From Heterohyrax brucei (Eukaryota; Chordata; Mammalia; Hyracoidea; Procaviidae): 64,000 nucleotides of DNA. The translations under genes were made by a program, and so were the position numbers. Within the stretch, counting starts at the first letter, position 1. Each line of letters begins with the position of its first letter. Location: positions 54,367,208 to 54,431,207 of the forward strand of contig CM053143.1 of NCBI GenBank assembly GCA_028571685.1, given 5' to 3'. The notes beneath the pieces were generated by a model. The model ran no database searches. It saw only the letters and a list, made by a program, of their open reading frames with translations, and was not told the origin of the DNA. This document shows, piece after piece, positions 11,045-20,400 of the stretch.

Positions 11045-12059
11045 GATCTCAAAAACAGACTTGTGTATAGAAGAAAAGACTCTTGGACAGCTGCAAGGGA
11101 GGGGAGGGAGGGAGGGAGGGCGGGGGAGGGAGAGTTTAGTTTAGGTAGTTACTAGAAATCTAGTTGGGAGAAAGCGGTGACAGCACACATTAGGAACAAG
11201 AACAACATTAAGTGGACTTCAGCATAACTTGAGTACTCCTTCCATCTTAACTCAATACTGCAAGGATAGAGTAGCTGGGGCGGGGGGCGGGGGACCATGC
11301 TCTTAGGCGAATTCCAGGCCAATTGGCACAACTAGCATTTTGCTAAGAGAGCTCTCTACACCCCACATTGGTGAGTGGCGTCTGGGTTCTTAAAAGCTGC
11401 CAAGCTGCCATCCGAGGACACAGCAAATGGTCCCAACTCAGCAGGAACGGATGCTCACCGAGGGCCAAAATGGCATGCGGTAAAGACAACCGAGAAGACA
11501 GACAGACCCACAAGAGCGGGTGCCTACATCGACTTGGGTTCCGAAGAACCGGATGGTGCCCGGCCACCACCAGTGATAGCCACGATGGAGCTCACAGAGA
11601 GGAGCCTCACTGGCAACACAAGAATAAAAAGAGGTGCATCGTGAGATCTCCACTAAAAGACCTCAATTGATGGTCCAGCGGTTTTGGGGTTCCTCTGAGA
11701 GCGTGGCCCCCGGCCCTGATGCTGCCCTTTCCCGTAAATTATAACAAAGGTCCACTGTTTGGACAGGAATGGATTGGACTTGGCAATGCAGAGTAACCAT
11801 ATATTGGAAGCAATTTATGGTTCTATACATCTATAGGATATCATCTTGCTGACCTCTGGCTGGAGGAAGGGGAGTGGACGGAGAGGAGGGGAAAGGAGAC
11901 TGTTGGGAGGAGGAGACATGTATGGAGCAGAGAGGAATAGTGTGCAGTCACCGGACAGGGAGAGCAGTGGAAGCTTCATATAGGGGGGCATGTAAATTTA
12001 CATGTGAATGTACATTTTCACTCAGTTATGTTAAATAAAAATAAAAAATAAAAAAATAA
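11045..12059 (+). other. L1 3'UTR, reference copy
   Basis: Follows ORF2 directly. Parts in order: a G-rich tract, 'gcggtgacagcacacatta', the 'ccccacattggtgagtggcgtctggg' block, 'gatggtgcccggccaccaccagtgatagccacgatggagctcac', 'ccactaaaagacctcaattgatggtcc', 'gtgaccatatattgg' and the A-rich tail. Pieces of this segment recur at 2328, 5465, 27240, 40345, 53971 and 60660. Open frames of 70-100 codons on both strands reflect its low stop-codon density. Confidence 0.9.
11094..11134 (+). promoter_or_regulatory. G-rich polypurine tract (G-quadruplex candidate) in L1 3'UTR
   Basis: Runs of GGG or GGGG separated by single A (or C) bases form at least six G-triplets on the + strand, sufficient for an intramolecular G-quadruplex. 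Equivalent tracts sit at the same place in the L1 copies at 27293-27335, 35805-35845 and 60718-60752. G-rich 3'UTR tracts are a known general feature of mammalian L1s; a role here is inferred. Confidence 0.75.
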
Positions 12060-12077
12060 AAAAAGATGTTATTTTAA
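12060..12077 (+). repeat. Target-site duplication, 3' copy
   Basis: Exact match to 8745-8762, immediately after the A-rich L1 tail. Confidence 0.95.
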
Positions 12078-12261
12078 TATTTATCTGTCCTTGAATATCA
12101 CATGCTTTCTCTCTTTGCTCATTTTCTTTCTTTGTTTTCTTCTCTCTGGCAGTAAAGAAACTAAATTACAAAAGTAAAATTAAGATAATAAGTCTATAAT
12201 TGTCTTTTATAGATTTTTCTACTTAAGTATTTAGTTCAGAATATTCTTTTGTGATTTAGAG

Positions 12262-12442
12262 GTCATCTATAATGCTGGTGGCATAGCAGTTAAATGCTAC
12301 AGCTACTAACCAGAAGGTTGGCCGTTTGAATCCTCCAGGTGCTTCTTGGAAACTCTATGGAGCAATTCTCCTCTGTCCTATAGGGTCACTATGAGTTAAA
12401 ATCAACTGGACAGTACTGGGTTTGGTTTCTATGGTTTTGGTC
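12262..12442 (+). mobile_element. AfroSINE, near full length, sense
   Basis: 'gctggtggcatagcagttaaatgctac', 'actaaccagaaggttggccgtttgaatcc', 'cttggaaactctatggagcaattctcctctgtcctatagggtcactatgag' and the 3' end 'actgggtttggttt'. This is the clearest classical AfroSINE in the window, with head, body and 'gggtttggttt' tail in order. It is the main basis for proposing an afrotherian source. Confidence 0.92.
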
Positions 12443-13559
12443 TATATACTCATTTCAGCCTGTTCATTCAAAACATCTTCGAAAGTAATCAGAGGAATGC
12501 TCTGATCAAGCCAATTAATTAAAATTTATATTTTCCAAATACTAAAAGTGATTGTTAACAGAAGCTAATCCTGTTAATTGTTACTTATTCAAAAACAGGT
12601 ATTTTTTTCCTCAGAATTTCTTTTGTATGAATTAAAAAGTAGTGTTTGCCATAGTCTCTCTCTTCACTGAAACTATCAATATCTAACCAAGGAAGACACA
12701 TACAATGTAATTAATGAATTAAAAGAAATACAGAGTATAATCAAGGTTAGGAATACAATGTAGAAGATATCTGTATGCAGCAGTAATGGTTGAAGGATGT
12801 TAAAAAAAAACAAGGAGAGATGAAGGATCTTTTCATGAAGAAGATTAAGACTTGAGCGCTACACAACTGGTGAATGTACTATAGACAGTCCATGCTAAAG
12901 AGAGAAGGATGCTACACATGAATAGAAAATGTAAACATCGGCATTGGTATGTGGATGAATATGTCATATTCATTGGACAGTTATAATACAACTCCAATTA
13001 ACCAAATAACAGGAAATGATAATATAAAATGAATGAACAAATCGGTTTCATATTTCTGGACTGCTTTTAAAATCAAGTTGCCAAGTTGATTAGTAGATTA
13101 AAAAGGAACTTAGATTTTTTTTAACAGATAGTTGATGCATCAATGATATAAAAAGGTTTTTTTTTTCACCAAAATTTAATGTCAAGGCAGCTGTTAGACT
13201 ACACTTAGAGCTCTCTGAAAACCTGTCAGCGGGTGGCATTCCTCCACCCTTTGTGATTGGTTTAGAAGTAGACACAGAACCCAATTGGACATAAAAAAGA
13301 GAGATTTACAATTTTAATTCCATGATAGTTGGAAGAAAACATCTCCCTTCTGAATTGTATAATGTACAGATGGGACATTTGGAAATTCTGCAGTCATGTC
13401 ACAGTCGTGAAGGATAAGCCTGCCAACAGACTATAATGGCACTAAGAGGATCACAAAGAAACAGAGCCAGAAAACTGATCAAGCAAAGTTTGGAGGAGGT
13501 CTATTCCAGACTGCTGTGTTAATTGAGCCATTAAATCCTCATTATGCGCTTTCTCCCAG
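12443..13559. other. No recognised feature
   Basis: AT-rich, many stops in all frames. A T-run at 13158-13167 and short A-runs are the only low-complexity parts. The 64-codon antisense frame at 13090-13284 resembles nothing I know. Confidence 0.5.
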
Positions 13560-13880
13560 GTGCTAGGAATGATTTTTCTCATCTTGTCACATCCCACCTA
13601 CAATACATTAAGAAATTATTTTCACTCTATCTTCAAAATATATTTAGATCTATTACTTCTCATGTCTCCACTCTGTCTATCCAATCCAGATGACATCACC
13701 TATCACTAAAGTAATAGATTCCTAACTGATCTCTCTCTTTCCAGCCTTGTTCCTTCAGAGTGAAATAACCAAATAAGTGATCTTTCTAACACAAAAATCA
13801 GATTTATTTTTCTGCCCATTACATCCAATAGCTGTACTCACATCTCGTAGAATAAAATTCAAAGCCCATACCAAGGTGGT
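13560..13880 (+). mobile_element. L2 LINE fragment
   Basis: 'cagagtgaaataaccaaataagtgatctttctaacacaaaaatcag' followed by 'cccattacatccaatagctgtactcacatc...aataaaattcaaag' is the decayed L2 pattern ('agtgatctttttaaaa', 'agaataaaatccaaagtc'). The copy is old and is cut off by the LTR-like sequence at about 13881. Confidence 0.7.
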
Positions 13881-14570
13881 CTTAGATACCTAGTGCTGCT
13901 GTAATAGAATACTGTAAGTGTACTGCTTTAAAGAACATAAATTTATTCCTCTCCACTCTGAAGACTGTAACTCCCACTTAGGTCTGATATGTTGATTCTT
14001 TTCCTGTTGTCAGTACACTCTGAGGTCCTTGATTTGGAAATAACAAATCAATACCCCTTCCCCTCCTGTCCTTGTCTTGATAGAACAAGCTTATCTGGAG
14101 TAAATATCTTTCAGAAAATCACAGCAGGTGGCAGATATACCCGGTACATCTGCCCCATCTAGACCTTAGAACTTGTGTAGATTGAGGAGATCTTTCCCTT
14201 CACCTGACCTCAGAAACCACTGGTACCAGAAAAGAAGATACTCCCCAGCCAGACTTTCCATTTGAGACTGTCCAATAAGCCATGACAGAAGACGATGCAA
14301 AACCTGGACCACTAGGTACAGACATGGAAGGGCTAAAAGTAGAAAGTTCCAGTACCAAACCCAACCCCTGGGTGCCACTGGAAATACAAATTTCTTTAAG
14401 CTCCTGAGATGATGAGCATGTGGTGTTATGGTCACCACTAGGCCCCTCATTGCTTCTTGTTTGCACAGAAAATAAATATGCCACTTTCTATTCCCCTTGC
14501 AATTGTTGTCCATCATATTTCTATTGGCCAATAATATAGGACAAGAACCTGAGTAGTATTTAGTTACAGT
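13881..14570 (-). mobile_element. LTR-like sequence, antisense (MaLR/ERVL-like), extent uncertain
   Basis: Begins 'gtcttagatacctagtgctgctgtaatagaatactg', the reverse complement of the LTR 3' end seen at 15530-15577 and the counterpart of the starts at 37943, 41315 and 42585. An antisense AATAAA lies about 60 bases in ('cataaatttattcc'). After ~14160 I no longer recognise the family. The antisense 121-codon frame at 14166-14531 has no known domain and is treated as chance. Confidence 0.5.
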
Positions 14571-14679
14571 TCCTTAAAGATCCTCACTTGGCTATAGGAG
14601 TGCTTCTTTGTGCCTGCCTCTGTGTTGAATTTACTGTTTTTATAAATCAGGAGTCATTATATTTAGACCTACCCTACTA

Positions 14680-14852
14680 TGAGAACTCCAGTAGTGCAGT
14701 GTTTAAGTGCTGCAGCTGCTAACAAAAAGGTTGGCAATTTGAATCCACCGAGGGCTTCTTGGAAACCCTATGGGGCAGTTCTACTCTGTCCTGTAGGGTC
14801 ACCATGAGTCAGAATCAACTGGAATATGGTGCATTTGGCTTTGATGGGTTTT
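14680..14852 (+). mobile_element. AfroSINE, near full length, sense
   Basis: 'gaactccagtagtgcagtgtttaagtgc', 'cagctgctaacaaaaaggttggcaatttgaatccacc', 'cttggaaaccctatggggcagttctactctgtcctgtagggtcaccatgagtcagaatcaactgg', then a degenerate tail. It is almost intact from tRNA-like head to tail. Confidence 0.92.
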
Positions 14853-15084
14853 ACTATGAGGATGATCTAATTAACATAACAAAGGGTAACCTATTTCCAA
14901 ACAACATTAATTCCATAGGTATACCGATTAAGATTCCAACACATATTTTGTGGGCATGTAATTTAATTTATACTAGTATCCTGAGAGGCCCTACTATCAC
15001 TAAAAAAGTCTATTATTTCTGCAATATCAACTCTTACTATTATATCTGTTGTTATCTATTACCAGACTACAGAGTATTTATTTT
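14853..15084. other. No recognised feature
   Basis: AT-rich stretch between a SINE and an LTR. Part of the 111-codon frame at 14759-15094, which starts inside the SINE and has no known domain. Confidence 0.5.
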
Positions 15085-15577
15085 CAGAGGTTGAATTGTG
15101 TCCCTCTCAAAATGCTTGTGGCAACTTGACTAGGCCATCATTTCTGGTGTTGTGTAATGTTCCTGTATGGTATAAACTCTACCTTTGTGGTGTTAATGAG
15201 GGAGAATGGGCACCAGTTCTGCTGGTGGGGCAGGATTCAATTTGTGACACTGTATTCGGCCTTGAGGCAATCTCTTGAGATTTAAAGGAAAGGGAAGCAA
15301 GATGAGATTGGGGGACCTCACTGCACCAAAAATCAGTTCTGGGAATAGAGCAATGATTTGTTTGAGCAGAACCTGGGCTCCTGTATCCCGGAAACTCCCA
15401 GTCCAGGGGGAGATTGATGACAAAGACCTTCCTCCAGAGCCAACAGAGAAAGACTTTTCCTGGAGCCGATACCACAAACTTGGACTTTTAGCATGCTTTT
15501 AATGAGAAAATGAATTTCTCTTTGTGAAAGTCATCTGCTTACGGTATTTCTGTTATAATAGTACCAGATGAACAAGG
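15085..15577 (+). mobile_element. Solo LTR, MaLR/ERVL-like, sense
   Basis: Starts 'gaggttgaattgtgtccctctc', a hallmark of MLT1/MaLR-type LTR starts, and ends 'tacggtatttctgttataatagtaccagatga', the complement of the starts of the antisense LTRs at 37943 and 41315. About 490 bp with no internal retroviral region, so it is a solo LTR. Several 60-98 codon frames on both strands within it match no protein known to me. Confidence 0.75.
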
Positions 15578-15615
15578 CAGATATACACACACACATATAC
15601 ACATATGTGTATATA
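15578..15615. repeat. (CA)n/(TATG) microsatellite
   Basis: Alternating 'acacacacacatatacacatatgtgtatata' between the LTR and the mariner end. Confidence 0.9.
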
Positions 15616-16530
15616 GGTCTGATAATTAAGCTCCTGAATTCATCCTAGACATACACCTCATTGGTGAGTATCATTACTGTTACCTTAGAAGTACTCCCCT
15701 TGGGAAGCTACGCAATGATGTCAGCACCTAGTCTACCCTTCGAAGCAATTTTGGAATACTTTTTTCTGGAATGGCCATCAGAGCTGTCATTGTATTACCC
15801 CTGAAGTCCTGAATGTCATCAAAATGTCTTCCTTTCAATATTTCCTTTATCTTCAGGTAAAGAAAAAAGTCATTGGGGACCATAGCAGGTAAGTAGGGAG
15901 GATGTTTCAATTCAGTTATTTGTTATTTGTTTACTGGCTGAAACTCCCACAGCCTTGTGAGCTGCTGCATGGTCCTGATGCAAGAGCCATGTGTTTTTTG
16001 GGAAAAGTTCAGGTAGATTTTGTCTAACATTTTCATGCAGGCTTTTCAGCACTTCCAAATAGTAGACTTGATCATCTCTTTGTCCATTTAGTACAAATTT
16101 TTGCAGTGTTTCCTTCAGGTCTGCTCGTTGCTGGCTGCCCTGACCTCTCTTCATCAGTGATGCTTTCTCTCTCCTCCGAAAAACATTTAATCAATTTGTA
16201 CACTGCTGTGCTCCTCACAGCATTATCCCCGTAAATATGGACCAACATGTCTCTGATTTCACTTCCACCCTTGCCAAGTTTAACAATAAACTGAATGTTC
16301 ACTGCTTTTATTCAAACTCCAACATTCTTGCGAGGGAACACAAAAACATGGAACAACAATAATGAGTGCCACTCAGCAAAACACTACCACAAGTTGATAC
16401 AAATATAGTTGTGAGGCACTGATATAACAAGATTATGAGATATTACCCAGTACATTGTACATTGTACTTTGTGCATTGCTGCCAACTTAAGCGCATAGTG
16501 GCAAGTCCCCAAACTTAATTGTCAAGACCT
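15616..16530 (-). mobile_element. Mariner DNA transposon, internally deleted
   Basis: The left end 'ggtctgataattaag' and the reverse complement of the right end ('ggtcttgacaattaag', ending at 16530) form imperfect terminal inverted repeats. Between them, on the minus strand, lie three pieces of mariner transposase in N-to-C order. The length (~915 bp) is below the ~1.3 kb usual for mariner, because the middle of the gene is missing. A TA lies before the left end, but the right flank no longer has a clear TA. Confidence 0.88.
15728..16302 (-). pseudogene. Mariner transposase remnant, frameshifted
   Basis: The first piece (16302-16072) is the N-terminal helix-turn-helix region ('FIVKLGKGGSEI', 'SGQPATSR'). 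The second (16154-15912) holds 'QVYYLEVLKSLHENV' and 'HQDHAAAH', the equivalent of the HDNAPAH block with the second catalytic Asp. The third (15910-15728) holds 'HPPYLPAMVPNDFF', equivalent to YSPDLAPCDFF with the third Asp of the DD34D triad. Each piece is in a different frame. The segment expected to hold the first Asp is absent. Confidence 0.88.
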
Positions 16531-16930
16531 TGTGTGTATATGTGGGGAGAGAAAGAAAGAGAGTTTCTCAAACACACAAAACAATGCTTGTACTTGCTGT
16601 TTTCTCTGCCAGAAACCAATTACAGGAGATGTGATTTATGTTCCTTCATGTGATTTATTCTGTTAATTCAAAGAGGAGATTTAGCTTTAATATAGAAAAC
16701 AACACCCTCACTTCACTCACACCAAGTAATTTTTTTCTTGTTGTTCCACTTTATTTTTTTCAGAGGCCTTGTCAGCTGTTGGAGACCTTACTGAATGATT
16801 GGTTTTTTTTTTTCCTTACCACACCTACAATGCAATTTTCACAGGAACAGGGAGATTATGTTTTGTTCATTGACGTAAGGCTAGCATTTGGACCAAGGCT
16901 AGCAGTATATTGTACTAGATGTTTGTGATT
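16531..16930. other. No recognised feature
   Basis: Flank of the mariner element. The 96-codon frame at 16638-16928 is rich in F and L from T-runs (16729-16745, 16802-16813) and shows no domain. Confidence 0.5.
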
Positions 16931-17482
16931 GTTAACGTTGTATGTCAACTTGGCTGGGCCATGAGTCTCAGTGGTTTAGCAACTGCAGTAGTTTGGAAGC
17001 TGAATGATGATGTGGTCAACTTCCTGATGAGATTTGATTCAGTGTAATCACCTTCAGGATGGGATCTTCTACGAATGGTCAGTCAGTTGAAAGGAAGTTT
17101 CCTTGTGTATGTGGCCTGCATCAAATATAGGTAGAGATCATTGCAAGGCTCTGGTCGAGTCTTTTTGCTTGCATTGGATCCTACAGTTGGCTCCTGTTCA
17201 TCTGACCTCATGTTCTTGATACTTGACCTAGCAGCTTACTTGCAATCTTGGCTATCAATCTTGGGATTTTCTGGTCTTCTCAGCCTGTGTGCAAGAGCTC
17301 TGATCTCCAACCTACCCATCTTGGTTCACTAGGTCCTGTAACTACATGAGTCAGAAGCCTCCAGTCTGATTTAAAGAGTTGGAATGTTCTAGCCTTTACA
17401 ACAGCTTGAACCATTTCTTATAAAAATATTCATATTTTTTTTACTAGTTTTGCTTCTCTAAAGAACCCAACCTAAGACAGTG
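16931..17482 (+). mobile_element. Unclassified dispersed repeat (LTR-like), sense
   Basis: Opens 'ttgtatgtcaacttggctgggccatgagtctcagtggttt' and closes 'gcttctctaaagaacccaacctaagacag', a start-end pair I know from common dispersed mammalian repeats. A second copy, antisense, is at 21012-21330; they share the 'gatttgattcagtgtaatc...cagtcagttgaaaggaagtttcc' segment. The class is not certain: LTR or DNA transposon. Confidence 0.65.
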
Positions 17483-17969
17483 TTAAATAAATGTTATTGA
17501 ATTGAATTTTTCTCTTAAGCAATTTAGAATTACTTCTTTTGTTATTTTGCCAACAAAGTCGCTTACATTAGAAAATGCTAATATAATTAGGCTTTACCAA
17601 AATGTTTAGAGTATAATGCATCACATATGGTTGAAATATATTGCAAATTATGTAATAGTGCTTCATATGAACTTTTTTCATTTCATATTATCTATTAAAA
17701 ATAAGTGTATATTATGTAGCTAAGAGAAATTTACATAGGTCAAAGTGTAGTAGACAGCTTTCTCAATTTGCATTGAGAAAGGAAAGACAGCTAAGAGCAA
17801 AACTCTGCCCATTGTAAGAATTTGAAGATTAAAATCAAAAAAGTCTACCACCCTCCTCTGCTTTAGTATAGTATAGTCTTGTACTTCACAACCAGGAACA
17901 CCAGTAGTGAGTGTGACTTAAGGTAGATTTAGGTACATCAAATGCAGAAACTGAGAGATCACATATACA
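17483..17969. other. No recognised feature
   Basis: AT-rich, no supported frame or named repeat. Confidence 0.5.
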
Positions 17970-18365
17970 TGGAGCTCACCTTATGTGTCAAGCTTTTTCT
18001 CAGGTGCTTTACAAATATCAGAGTCCCTTTGTGGTGCAATCAGTTAAGTGCTCAGCTACTGACAAAAAGTAAGAGATTCATATCTGCCTAGAAGTATAGA
18101 AGAAGAAAGGCCTAGCAATTTATTTCAGAAAGGTCCCAGCCATTGAAAGCCTCGTGCACATTACCTTGAAACATACAGGTTTCCCTAAGTTGGAATCAAT
18201 GCAAAGGTCAATGTTACATTTTGTTTTTATAAATATTATCTAAATTTTTATTTTCAAAAACTCTTCCTGATAGTTACTATAGTCATTATTTGCACTACAG
18301 CTGAAGAAACTGAGACTCAGAGAGAAAAAGGTTCTTATGTATGCCATAGGCCCACAACTAAAATA
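17970..18365 (+). mobile_element. MIR, split by a SINE
   Basis: 'cttatgtgtcaagctttttctcaggtgctttaca' is the MIR core pattern, and after the SINE the element resumes with 'actacagctgaagaaactgagactcagagagaaaaaggttc...ccataggcccacaactaaaat', the diagnostic MIR 3' half. The break at about 18015-18228 is filled by the SINE listed next. Confidence 0.85.
18016..18228 (+). mobile_element. AfroSINE-type SINE, long variant, within MIR
   Basis: 'agtccctttgtggtgcaatcagttaagtgctcagctactgac' head, 'gcctagaagtatagaagaagaaaggcctagcaatttatttcagaaagg' middle found only in the long variant, and the 'aaacatacaggtttccctaagttggaatcaatgc' tail. Flanks 'acaaatatca' (~18011) and 'ataaatatta' (~18229) may be the degraded target duplication. 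Confidence 0.85.
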
Positions 18366-18371
18366 CGACTT

Positions 18372-18437
18372 TCATGGCTAAGGCCAGCCAAGCCAGCCAA
18401 GTGCCATAGAGTCGGATCCGACTCATGGCTAAGGCCA
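18372..18437 (-). mobile_element. 36-bp SINE-tail mini-insertion with 15-bp TSD
   Basis: tcatggctaaggcca occurs exactly at 18372-18386 and 18423-18437. The 36 bases between, read in reverse, are the palindrome GAGTCGGATCCGACTC (its first base shared with the duplication) followed by 'tatggcacttggctggcttggc'. This is an antisense insertion of only a SINE 3' tail, truncated at the 5' edge of the palindrome. The exact duplication argues that it is an insertion, not the remains of a longer element. Confidence 0.85.
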
Positions 18438-19050
18438 CAAGCTTCCAAATGTATGCAGTATCTAACTCAGGTTTCTTCCAATGAATAGGTAAAGCTATTG
18501 GTACATGCACAAACAGTGTCAAGTATCTTGTGCCAAGCCCTTGCGTAGAAAATGGGAACTTGAGAAGAACAAAATGCTTTTTGTGGATGTTAACGAATCA
18601 GTGAACTGTTCATTGCTTATTGCAAATTATAATACCTTGATGTTTTACAGACAGAATAAAGTTAGATCTGCTCTCACTACCTGCAAATGTATGTAATTGT
18701 GCAAACAATGGCAAATGACACCTGTAAAGATAAGCACATTAGCCAGCGTGAAGGGCACCTGTTAACATAAAACAAATTATATCAAAGGATAGGGAGAGGG
18801 ATGGGCAAGTAACAGCACTGACAATTAAAACAAACAGTGACTAAGACGTAAACTTACAGTCTGTTTTGATACTTCTGTAAAGATCAAAACATTAAAGAAA
18901 GTGTTTTCTTACCTTAAACCAGAATTCCCAGCAAAATTAAGAATGAAAATTACTCAACGTTAAGAAGACATTGCTCAAAATATTATACAATTATAAAACA
19001 TACACTACGAGCTAAAAAAAGAAAATGATGTACAGACACAACGACGATAA
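18438..19050. other. No recognised feature
   Basis: No named repeat or supported gene. The 63-codon frame 18505-18696 has no domain. Confidence 0.5.
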
Positions 19051-19093
19051 TGGTGTGACTAATCCGACTCGACAGCACTTGGCTGGTGTGGCT
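19051..19093 (+). mobile_element. 23-bp SINE-tail mini-insertion with ~10-bp TSD
   Basis: tggtgtgact (19051-19060) and tggtgtggct (19084-19093) flank 'aatccgactcgacagcacttggc'. The insert starts at the centre of the palindrome found in the other copies (its right half, ATCCGACTC) and carries the same 'gacagcacttggc' tail. The duplication has one mismatch. Confidence 0.65.
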
Positions 19094-20214
19094 TCAATAT
19101 GTGACCTTAACTTACCATTTTAAAGACTGGAATAGTAAAGATAAATGACATCAGTGTTAAATTTTTGCTACTAAATTACAATACAAAAGGAAATCGGACT
19201 ATGCTGTAGGACGGGCTTCTGTAATCATAATTGCCCAGGCTCATCTGGGGCTGGAAGCTCCTGACACATTATGTTTGGAAAACGATGATGCTTTGAGCAT
19301 TGATGTGAAATTCATTTCATCTGATTGGAAACAAACCCTTGCCACAAAATGTTTCCCTTATTCTAAGGCATTCATTTCACGCATTTAAAAACTTTAAACC
19401 CTCCGTACTTGTAGACTGACGATACAGAGACACTTACGTGTTTGAAATTCATTGCTGAAACTCTGTTGAAATACATACTGACCTGGATTTTTGGTAGACT
19501 CAACTTCATTGCTGCCAGTCTTTTCCATTTCTGTTCCCACTCTCACTTTCAGTGGTCTCTTCAAAAAAAGAATGCAGTGAACCTCGCCAAACAAACTTAC
19601 CGTGTACTGTAGTGATCAATTTTAGATCATTTGTATGAAGTATAATTTCCATATATGAGTACTTTCAGAAGCACATTTTATCTACACTCCAACTGAATCT
19701 GAACACGAGAAAAAGATACTACCATCCACGGGAAACTTCTTTAGCTCTTCTAGTGCAGAGCTCAGTCTCATAGAAGTATGGATATTGACACCAGACGGAG
19801 GGGCGATCAGCTTCTTAAGGTCTTACGTAATTGTGCAATACAGAATAGAAAAACAAAACATTTAAAAAGGCATGTTCTTTGTACCAACTATAACATTTCC
19901 CCAATTTTAACAGTGTCTGTAGCTCCAGGTAATAATGTGCCGCCACGTCTGATTGCATCTGTGTAATGTGCTTGCAGTAGCGTTAATAAGAGGAGAGTGG
20001 ATGAAAAAATAGCCCTTTCGAAGAGAACAGCCTTGCCCTTGATTTAAGAGACAAGCAATTAGATTGACATATTGACCTTTCAAGAGCTATTTCCACATGT
20101 AATGTGAGCACAAAATGTCATTGAAAATAATTTTTATATATATTTAATACCTAAAAGGTACTGCTGATATTTTGAAAATAATTTGCAAAATCATTTTCAC
20201 CAAAGCACCTTTTA
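19094..20214. other. No recognised feature
   Basis: No recognised repeat or gene. It includes short frames (for example 19394-19594 and 19778-19966) with no recognisable domain. Base composition is slightly more balanced than in the neighbouring AT-rich DNA, so this may be ordinary unique host sequence. Confidence 0.45.
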
Positions 20215-20280
20215 TCTTAGATATTTATATACATAAATATGTACATATATATATATATGTATGTATGTATATATACCCTA
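20215..20280. repeat. AT/TATG low-complexity repeat, left part
   Basis: Alternating 'atatatatatatgtatgtatgtatatata', continuing on the far side of a SINE tail at 20331-20400. Confidence 0.9.
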
Positions 20281-20330
20281 GGGTCGCCATGAGTGGGATC
20301 CTACTCGATGGCACTTGGCTTGGCTTGGCT
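20274..20330 (+). mobile_element. SINE-tail mini-insertion, ~50-57 bp, (TTGGC)n end
   Basis: 'gggtcgccatgagtgggatcctactcgatggcacttggcttggcttggct' in the middle of a TATG repeat. The palindrome is mutated here (gagtgggatcctactc). The tail shows three TTGGC/TGGCT units. TSDs cannot be told apart from the simple repeat around it. Confidence 0.7.
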
Positions 20331-20400
20331 ATATGTATGTGTGTATAGATTTATATATATATATACATACATAGATGTACATACATACATATATGTTTAT
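20331..20400. repeat. AT/TATG low-complexity repeat, right part
   Basis: 'atatgtatgtgtgtatagatttatatatatatatacatacata' continues the repeat interrupted by the SINE tail. Confidence 0.85.

Larger units (their letters stand above)
8763..12059 (+). mobile_element. Young 5'-truncated L1 LINE with perfect TSD
   Basis: About 3.3 kb: it starts inside the reverse transcriptase domain of ORF2, contains the rest of ORF2 to its natural stop at 11042-11044, a ~1-kb 3'UTR with a G-rich tract, and an A-rich tail at 12030-12059. It is bounded by an exact 18-bp duplication. The long surviving frame and exact duplication make it the youngest-looking L1 here. It lies inside the antisense L1M and provides the reference for recognising every other L1 fragment in the window. 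Confidence 0.97.

Noticed and set aside
12262..12442. tRNA gene
   Set aside because: The tRNA-like box sequences belong to the SINE head; there is no complete cloverleaf, and many copies with the same body occur.
14166..14531. 121-codon antisense frame
   Set aside because: Overlaps a second frame on the same strand, no recognisable domain or splice context, and follows LTR-like sequence.
16638..16928. 96-codon frame
   Set aside because: Its length comes from T-runs coding Phe and Leu; no domain.
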